Part shown: piece after piece, positions 7,028 through 11,766 of the stretch
Layout of the letters: each line of letters starts with the position of its first letter
Numbering within the stretch: position 1 is the first letter of the stretch
Source: an uncultured Prevotellaceae bacterium
GTDB lineage: Bacteria > Bacteroidota > Bacteroidia > Bacteroidales > Bacteroidaceae
Direction: 5' to 3'
Assembly: GCA_937902455.1 (NCBI GenBank)
Contig: CALELI010000088.1
Span: 1 to 11,766 of the forward strand
Length of the DNA: 11,766 bases
The notes under the pieces: model-generated
Told to the model about the DNA's origin: nothing
Databases searched by the model: none
Seen by the model: only the letters and a program-made list of their open reading frames with translations
Made by a program: the position numbers and the translations under genes

Positions 7028-7030
7028 GTT

Positions 7031-7855
7031 TTAATTCAGTCCAAATGGGTCGATGGCGCTGTAAGACTCTTTCATCTTCTGTTCCCAGTTCGTGAATTCG
7101 CCGTTTATGTCGTCCATTGCTTGAGGAGCATATTCCATTGCTTCTTTAGCCAGTTCTTCTGCTTCTTTTTTCCTGCCTTGTCTCATCATGAGTGCGCCGA
7201 GCTTGAGATAGGCGTCAGGCACGAACGGATTGTATTCTATGACTTTCTTGTAGAGTTCTTCTGCTTCGTTTGCCTTGTTGAGGCTGTCGCATATTTCGGC
7301 CTTGAGAAGTAATGTCTCGTCGTCTTCCTCGGTGTTCTCAAGTACGATGTCAATATCTTTCTCGGCTTCGGCATATTGTTGCATGGCACAAAGAATTCTG
7401 CATCGCAGAGTATATGCGTCATAGAAATCGTCCTTTGCTGAAATTGACATGGTTACCTGGGCAATGGCATTTATGAAATCCTTCTGTGCGAAGCAGCTCT
7501 TTGCAAGTATATAATGTGGCATGCAGAGCGAGGCGTCAATGTTCAGTGCCTCGTTGCAAATCTCGTTCACTTTTTCATAGTTCTCTGTCTGGAAATAGAG
7601 ATCAGCAAGTCCAATGAGATTGTCGAGGTTCTCTGGTTCTGCCTTGCGTACAAGTTCCAGCTCTTCTTCAGCACCTTCCAGGTCGTTGCTGCTTATCAGC
7701 GCCTGTGCATAGAACCGGTGAGTCTCGCTGTCGTCCTGAATGGCAAGGGCTCTCTCGAAGCACTCTATGGCGTAGTCGAGTCTTCCAATACGCATGGCCT
7801 GGACACCATCGTATTTGAACATGCTGAAATCGTCTTTTGTCTTGATATAATCCAT
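7031..7855 (-). CDS. Tetratricopeptide-repeat protein, function unknown
   Basis: A 274-residue cytosolic protein made almost wholly of TPR helix pairs. I count about seven units (roughly 13-40, 46-75, 77-108, 113-141, 146-175, 179-210 and 213-243), with typical features such as AIECFERAL, AEPENLDNLIGLADLY and YNPFVPDAYLKLGALMMRQGRKKEAEEL. There is no signal peptide, membrane segment or catalytic domain, and it is strongly acidic. The last 30 residues fall outside the repeats and end IDPFGLN. Such proteins act as protein-binding scaffolds, but the partner cannot be read here. It sits 13 nt after recQ (tandem TAATAA stops) and 3 nt before the DAHP synthase gene, so it is surely co-transcribed. 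A link to either repair or aromatic metabolism is only positional. Confidence 0.88.
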   Translation of the reverse strand: MDYIKTKDDFSMFKYDGVQAMRIGRLDYAIECFERALAIQDDSETHRFYAQALISSNDLEGAEEELELVRKAEPENLDNLIGLADLYFQTENYEKVNEICNEALNIDASLCMPHYILAKSCFAQKDFINAIAQVTMSISAKDDFYDAYTLRCRILCAMQQYAEAEKDIDIVLENTEEDDETLLLKAEICDSLNKANEAEELYKKVIEYNPFVPDAYLKLGALMMRQGRKKEAEELAKEAMEYAPQAMDDINGEFTNWEQKMKESYSAIDPFGLN

Positions 7856-7868
7856 ATTGTCGTATTTA

Positions 7869-9776
7869 TTATTGTCTGTTCAGTCTTATCTTGTTTCCTT
7901 CAATAACAATCTCTTCCTCGTCGGCCATCGACCTGAGTAGAAAGTCGAGTATCTCCCGGTTCCCTCTGATGTCGTTGAGCTCTGTCACGGGGTGAAATTC
8001 TCCGTCGTGGAGTATGTTGTCTATTTCTTTTTTGATTCCCTCCACATTTTGGTCGCTTGCCCTCGAGTTGGCCTTGCACACATCGCATTGCCCACAGTCC
8101 TCTGTCTTGGTTTCTCCGAAATAGTTGAGTAGCAGTCTGCTCCGACAGGTATGTCGTGCAGATGCATAGTCGAGCATGTACTGAATCCTGTTCCGATATT
8201 CTTCTTTGCGGTCTCTGTAAATATTGGGCGGGAGATAAATCCTGTCCGTGTCGACCCGTGGGACGAGGAATGTGATTGTGGGGCTGTCGGAGTGGGGGAT
8301 GTAGTCAATGATTCTCTGCCGGCTGAGGTCTTTGAGTATCAGATATACCCTGTCCGCGTTAATTCCGCTTAAGTGTGCAAGCAGGGTTTCTTCGATGAAT
8401 ACATAGTCGGAGAATAGTCCAGTGTAGTTTCTCAGCAGTGCCTGAATGACTGAGTTTGCGTCGTCGCCAAGATTGTGTAGATAATAGAGGTCTTCCTTGT
8501 GCAGGAGTATCGTGACTCTGGACTTTAGGTCGTTGTCGCTCTTGTACTCAATGAACTGGGCGTATGTGAGCAGTTTCAGTGCACTGTCTGTCTGTACGGG
8601 GAACTGGTGGAAAAACATGCAGAACTTGTCCATGTCGAACTGGTATGTCCTGTTTACGCCTTCCCCTTCGCCTATCTGAAGGAAGTAGCAGACATTTTCG
8701 TATGTGCTCTTTACATAATCTATGTCGGGATAGGTTTCATTGATTCTTCTCGTGAGTGTGGCATTGTCCTGCTTGTTGTATAGCAAGACTGCGTATGCTT
8801 TCTTTCCGTCGCGTCCGGCTCGTCCTGCTTCCTGAAAATAGGCTTCAACGGAATCTGGCAGATTGTAGTGTATGACTAACCTTACGTCGGGCTTGTCGAT
8901 TCCCATTCCGAAGGCGTTTGTGGCTACCATCACTCTGTTCCTGTTCTTTGTCCAGTTGATTTGTCTTAATGTTCTCTCCGCGTCTGTCAGTCCGGCATGG
9001 TAGTTGTCGGCCGTGATTCCGTTGGCAACGAGGAAACGGGCAATCTCGCTCGTGAGTTTCCTGCTGCGGGTATAGACGATTGCACTGCCCTCGGGTAGAC
9101 TTTGAAGGATATGCAGCATCTCGCCGAGTTTGTCTTCTGTCTCACGGACGATATAGGACAGGTTTTTCCTCTCGAAACTCATTGAGAACATCTGCCCGTT
9201 CTCGAAATGTAGTTGCTTCATTATATCATCCACAACTTTTGGCGTTGCCGTTGCTGTCAGTGCAAGTACGGGCACTCGGTATGGAATGAGTGAGCGGAGT
9301 TCTGCAATTTTCATGTAGGATGGGCGGAAGTCGTATCCCCATTGTGATATGCAGTGTGCCTCGTCGACTGTGATCATGCTGATATGTGGCATCTGTTGCA
9401 CTCTCACACGAAATTGCTCCGACTCAAGTCTTTCCGGCGAGACATAGAGAAACTTGTAATGTCCATAGGTGCAGTTGTCGAGAACTCTAAGTATGTCCTC
9501 GTGGAACATTCCCGAGTAGATGGCTTCGGCCTTGATCCCGAGCATACGGAGATGTTCTACCTGGTCCTTCATGAGCGATATGAGTGGTGTGACCACGATG
9601 CACAATCCGTCTTTGGACATTGCCGGTACCTGGAAACAGATGGATTTACCACCACCTGTCGGCATCAGGCCGAGGGTGTCTCTGCCATTACCAATACTCT
9701 GAATGATTTCTTCCTGTATTCCGCGGAAGGAGTCATATCCCCAATATTTTTTCAGTATGTCAAGATACTTGTTCAT
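7869..9776 (-). CDS. recQ: RecQ-family ATP-dependent DNA helicase
   Basis: A 635-residue 3'-5' DNA helicase for recombinational repair and fork processing. The SF2 core has motif 0 (FRGIQ, 17-21), Walker A MPTGGGKS (38-45), VTPLISLMKDQV (62-73), DEAHCISQWGYDFRP (138-152, Walker B plus aromatic loop), LTATAT (173-178) and motif VI QEAGRAGRDG (315-324). The four-cysteine zinc module is present as TCRSRLLLNYFGE...CGQCDVC (C544, C561, C564, C567), but it lies about 200 residues after the core rather than just behind it. Residues about 345-530 form the intervening segment, which looks helix-rich and winged-helix-like. There is no HRDC domain; a small helical/winged tail (580-635) ends the protein. 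Its ATG lies within the end of recJ (17-nt overlap) with AAGG upstream as a Shine-Dalgarno. Helicase assignment is certain. Confidence 0.95.
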   Translation of the reverse strand: MNKYLDILKKYWGYDSFRGIQEEIIQSIGNGRDTLGLMPTGGGKSICFQVPAMSKDGLCIVVTPLISLMKDQVEHLRMLGIKAEAIYSGMFHEDILRVLDNCTYGHYKFLYVSPERLESEQFRVRVQQMPHISMITVDEAHCISQWGYDFRPSYMKIAELRSLIPYRVPVLALTATATPKVVDDIMKQLHFENGQMFSMSFERKNLSYIVRETEDKLGEMLHILQSLPEGSAIVYTRSRKLTSEIARFLVANGITADNYHAGLTDAERTLRQINWTKNRNRVMVATNAFGMGIDKPDVRLVIHYNLPDSVEAYFQEAGRAGRDGKKAYAVLLYNKQDNATLTRRINETYPDIDYVKSTYENVCYFLQIGEGEGVNRTYQFDMDKFCMFFHQFPVQTDSALKLLTYAQFIEYKSDNDLKSRVTILLHKEDLYYLHNLGDDANSVIQALLRNYTGLFSDYVFIEETLLAHLSGINADRVYLILKDLSRQRIIDYIPHSDSPTITFLVPRVDTDRIYLPPNIYRDRKEEYRNRIQYMLDYASARHTCRSRLLLNYFGETKTEDCGQCDVCKANSRASDQNVEGIKKEIDNILHDGEFHPVTELNDIRGNREILDFLLRSMADEEEIVIEGNKIRLNRQ

Positions 9777-11490
9777 CAGTTGCCTTGATATCCTCTATCT
9801 GCAGTTGTATCTCGCCCTTCTTATGGGTGTTGTCTTCTATTGTGAATACTATGTCGAACTTGCGTTTTGTCTTGATGTAGTGGGCTGCCGAACTTTGTCC
9901 GAAGGCGATACCGTTCATCACTCTCTTTGACGAGTTGTCAAGCAGTTCCAGTTTGATGTGTTCCTGTTCACGGCCTACTACCTTGCTTGTGCCGTAGTCG
10001 TAGACATTGCGGGCACAGAATATTGGTTTCTCGTTTCCTGGGCCGAATGGACGCATGTGCCTGAGGTCGTTGGCCAGTTTATAGGTGATGTCACAGAACT
10101 TCACTTCCGAGTCGATGCCGAGGTCTGGAATGGTATAGTCGGATTTTATGTTTTCTTCTACATATTTGTTGAATCTGATACGGAATGCCTCAAGATTGTC
10201 TGTGCTGAGTGAGAGTCCTGCCGCATAGGTGTGGCCGCCGAAGTTCTCAAGGAGGTCACGGCAACTCTCGATTGCCTTGTAGACGTCGAACCCTGCGATG
10301 CTTCTTGCTGAACCTGTCAGGAAGTCTCCGGAACGGGTCAGTACTACGGCTGGACGGAAATAGACTTCGGTCAGTCGGGATGCCACGATTCCAATGACTC
10401 CTTTATGCCATTCTTCGTTGCAGATGACGATGGCGCTCGAGTCTTTCATCTCGGCATCGTTTTCCACGAGCTCGTTGGCTTCTTCTGTCATTTTCTTGTC
10501 GAGTTCCTTACGTTCCTCGTTGTAGAGATTTATCTCTTCGGCCTTCTTGAGAGCGGCCTGGAAGTCGTGCTCAATAAGGAGCTCCACCGAGGCCTTGCCG
10601 TTCTGCATCCTTCCGGAGGCATTGATTCGTGGACCAATCTTGAAGATGATGTCATTCATCGTCAGTTCCTTGTTCTCTACTCCACAGATTTGGATGATTG
10701 CCTTGAGGCCTACACTGGCGTTGTTGTTCAGTTGCCGGAGGCCGTGATAGGCGAGTATTCTGTTCTCGCCCATGATTGGCACGATGTCGGATGCGATGCT
10801 GACCACGACAAGGTCAAGCAGAGGAATGAGCTGGCTGAATGCAATCCCGTTGCTGATGGCAAAGGCCTGCATGAACTTGAATCCGACTCCGCAACCTGAC
10901 AAGTCCTTGTAAGGGTATGTGGCGTCGTGGCGCTTGGCGTTCAGGATGGCAACTGCAGGAGGTAACTCGTCATCTGGAACATGGTGGTCACAGATGATGA
11001 AGTCAATCCCCTTGTCTTTTGCATACTGAATCTCCTCGACTGCCTTTATGCCACAGTCAAGTACGATGATGAGTTTTACTCCCTTGTCATAGGCAATGTC
11101 GACACCTCGCTTCGACACTCCGTAACCTTCGTCGTAGCGGTCAGGGATGTAATAGTCGAGATTCGAATAGAATTTTTGCAGAAAACGGTACACCAGCGAG
11201 ACTGCTGTGCAGCCATCCACGTCGTAGTCACCGTAAATGAGTATCTTTTCCTTCTTCCCCATGGCTTCATTCAGCCTCTCGACAGCGATGTCCATGTCCT
11301 TCATCAGGAACGGGTCGTGAAGGTCATGAAGCTGAGGCCTGAAGAACTTCTGTACAGCCTCAACTGTGTTGATGCCCCTTTTCTCAAGCAGCTGGGCGGC
11401 TATCGGACTGATATTGCTATCCGCCGCTAATTGTGCTGCCGCATCGTGCTCGGCTTGAGTCAGAGGTTCGTAATTCCATTTGTAATTCAT
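9760..11490 (-). CDS. recJ: Single-stranded-DNA-specific exonuclease RecJ
   Basis: A 576-residue DHH-superfamily 5'-3' exonuclease specific for single-stranded DNA, acting in recombination, mismatch repair and rescue of stalled forks. Metal-binding motifs are in order: GDYDVDGCTA (87-96), LDCG (144-147), CDHH (167-170, the DHH signature) and SDIVPI (234-239). GPRINASGRM (286-295) and WHKGVIGIVASR (361-372) follow, and the DHHA1 domain carries GGHTYAAGLSL (418-428). A C-terminal OB-fold region (about 455-570) completes a normal-length RecJ. It is the first gene of the minus-strand cluster and shares its last 17 nt with recQ, whose helicase product supplies the single strands RecJ digests in the RecF pathway. 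It lacks a clear Shine-Dalgarno sequence; the leader contains a strong hairpin. Confidence 0.97.
   Translation of the reverse strand: MNYKWNYEPLTQAEHDAAAQLAADSNISPIAAQLLEKRGINTVEAVQKFFRPQLHDLHDPFLMKDMDIAVERLNEAMGKKEKILIYGDYDVDGCTAVSLVYRFLQKFYSNLDYYIPDRYDEGYGVSKRGVDIAYDKGVKLIIVLDCGIKAVEEIQYAKDKGIDFIICDHHVPDDELPPAVAILNAKRHDATYPYKDLSGCGVGFKFMQAFAISNGIAFSQLIPLLDLVVVSIASDIVPIMGENRILAYHGLRQLNNNASVGLKAIIQICGVENKELTMNDIIFKIGPRINASGRMQNGKASVELLIEHDFQAALKKAEEINLYNEERKELDKKMTEEANELVENDAEMKDSSAIVICNEEWHKGVIGIVASRLTEVYFRPAVVLTRSGDFLTGSARSIAGFDVYKAIESCRDLLENFGGHTYAAGLSLSTDNLEAFRIRFNKYVEENIKSDYTIPDLGIDSEVKFCDITYKLANDLRHMRPFGPGNEKPIFCARNVYDYGTSKVVGREQEHIKLELLDNSSKRVMNGIAFGQSSAAHYIKTKRKFDIVFTIEDNTHKKGEIQLQIEDIKATDEQVS
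9774..9790 (-). promoter_or_regulatory. Shine-Dalgarno and start of recQ inside recJ
   Basis: On the minus strand AAGG lies 6 nt before the recQ ATG, inside the last recJ codons. This is one of the few recognisable Shine-Dalgarno sequences in the window, and it supports this start and coupled translation. Confidence 0.55.
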
Positions 11491-11525
11491 TATATGTTGT
11501 CATTTTTTATATGCAATTTAGGATT

Positions 11526-11542
11526 GCCCATGAAACATGGGC
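11526..11542 (-). promoter_or_regulatory. Perfect hairpin in the recJ leader
   Basis: GCCCATG (11526-11532) and CATGGGC (11536-11542) form a perfect GC-rich 7-bp stem with a 3-nt loop. If the predicted promoter is right, it lies about 10 nt from the transcript's 5' end and 35 nt before the recJ start. It has no following T-run on the minus strand, so it does not look like a terminator. It could stabilise the mRNA 5' end or be a DNA operator. Confidence 0.6.
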
Positions 11543-11556
11543 GTATAATTAGCGTG

Positions 11557-11587
11557 TAAAGTTAGTCAAAAAAAACGGCTTGACAAT
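11557..11587 (-). promoter_or_regulatory. Probable promoter of the recJ-recQ-TPR-aro-trpS cluster
   Basis: On the minus strand ATTG (complement of 11584-11587), 19 nt, then TAACTTTA (complement of 11557-11564) differ by one base each from the Bacteroidota TTTG / TAnnTTTG consensus. Transcription would start near 11550, giving a leader of about 60 nt. No other good match is seen upstream of recJ in the window. Confidence 0.45.
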
Positions 11588-11625
11588 GAAAAAAAGTGTG
11601 AAATTACCTTAAAAGGACGAAAAGA

Positions 11626-11691
11626 GGCTGTTTTAACCCGCATTGCAGTAAGCTTTGTGCCAAACTGTTAAATGGTGTTAAGAAAATAGCC
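11626..11691. repeat. Imperfect inverted repeat and GTTAA direct repeats in non-coding DNA
   Basis: GGCTGTTTT (11626-11634) pairs with AAAATAGCC (11683-11691) with one G-T wobble. Pairing can continue imperfectly as AACCC with GGTGTT across a small bulge, leaving a loop of about 35 nt. Inside the right half, TGTTAA occurs at 11666-11671 and 11676-11681, exactly 10 bp apart. No open frame explains this stretch. Confidence 0.45.
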
Positions 11692-11740
11692 TTATAATCC
11701 TTAATTCCGCGACACTAATGTAATTTATACTTTTTAATAC

Positions 11741-11765
11741 CCTGAGCAACAAAAAGTTGCTCAGG
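11741..11765. terminator. 10-bp perfect hairpin at the right edge, possible terminator
   Basis: CCTGAGCAAC (11741-11750) and GTTGCTCAGG (11756-11765) are perfectly complementary around an AAAAA loop. The minus-strand continuation is not T-rich, and the plus-strand continuation is cut off by the window, so I cannot tell whether it is a terminator, a leader hairpin of a gene to the right, or another element. Confidence 0.4.
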
Positions 11766-11766
11766 A

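Noticed and set aside
9354..9788. A 144-codon plus-strand open frame opposite recQ
   Set aside because: Antisense to the recQ helicase core with no independent support.
10405..11430. Long plus-strand open frames (164 and 149 codons) opposite recJ
   Set aside because: They mirror the codon bias of recJ on the other strand, show no family features, and the recJ motifs are complete on the minus strand.
11491..11510. An out-of-frame ATG just upstream of recJ as a leader peptide or alternative start
   Set aside because: It runs in a different frame straight into recJ, has no ribosome site, and the recJ ATG gives the standard N-terminus.
1..11766. A defence island, mobile element or new gene system
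   Set aside because: All nine substantial genes belong to recognisable housekeeping, repair or envelope families, with no transposase, integrase, toxin-antitoxin pair, reverse transcriptase or nuclease cassette beyond recJ and recQ.

Overview
The window looks like ordinary chromosome from a Bacteroidota bacterium, most likely a Prevotella-type (Prevotellaceae) member of the Bacteroidales. Supporting signs are promoter-like sites of the Bacteroidota form (TTTG, about 20 nt, TAnnTTTG), start codons mostly without clear Shine-Dalgarno sequences, a secreted dipeptidyl-peptidase IV, a fused DAHP synthase/chorismate mutase, and a 635-residue RecQ whose zinc module sits after an insertion. Nine complete genes fill most of the sequence. 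No tRNA, rRNA, CRISPR array, transposase or phage gene is visible.

Layout: (1) Bases 1-1489, plus strand: a possible gene tail at the left edge, then a GNAT acetyltransferase whose GTG start lies in a 7-bp tandem repeat, overlapped by a YhcC-type (TIGR01212) radical SAM gene. (2) Bases 1465-1505: a bidirectional hairpin terminator shared with the convergent dipeptidyl-peptidase IV gene. (3) Bases 1526-4814, minus strand: two envelope or secreted proteins, dipeptidyl-peptidase IV and an OmpA-family protein. Each has its own promoter-like site, and a terminator separates them. (4) Bases 4932-11490, minus strand: a compact five-gene cluster transcribed in the order recJ, recQ, TPR protein, DAHP synthase/chorismate mutase, trpS. 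Its genes overlap or lie at most 23 nt apart, so it is probably one operon. (5) Bases 11491-11766: a non-coding region with the probable recJ promoter, a strong leader hairpin and two further inverted-repeat structures.

Functionally, RecJ (5'-3' single-strand exonuclease) and RecQ (3'-5' helicase) are partners in RecF-type recombinational repair, and their 17-nt overlap fits coupled synthesis. The DAHP synthase/chorismate mutase opens the shikimate pathway and commits chorismate to Phe/Tyr. TrpS charges tRNA-Trp. The TPR protein has no assignable function.

I see no clearly new multi-gene system. The points most worth a second look are the apparently rearranged RecQ architecture, a dipeptidyl-peptidase IV lacking roughly 45 residues of its N-terminal propeller, the heptad repeat that carries a start codon, and the structured region upstream of recJ.
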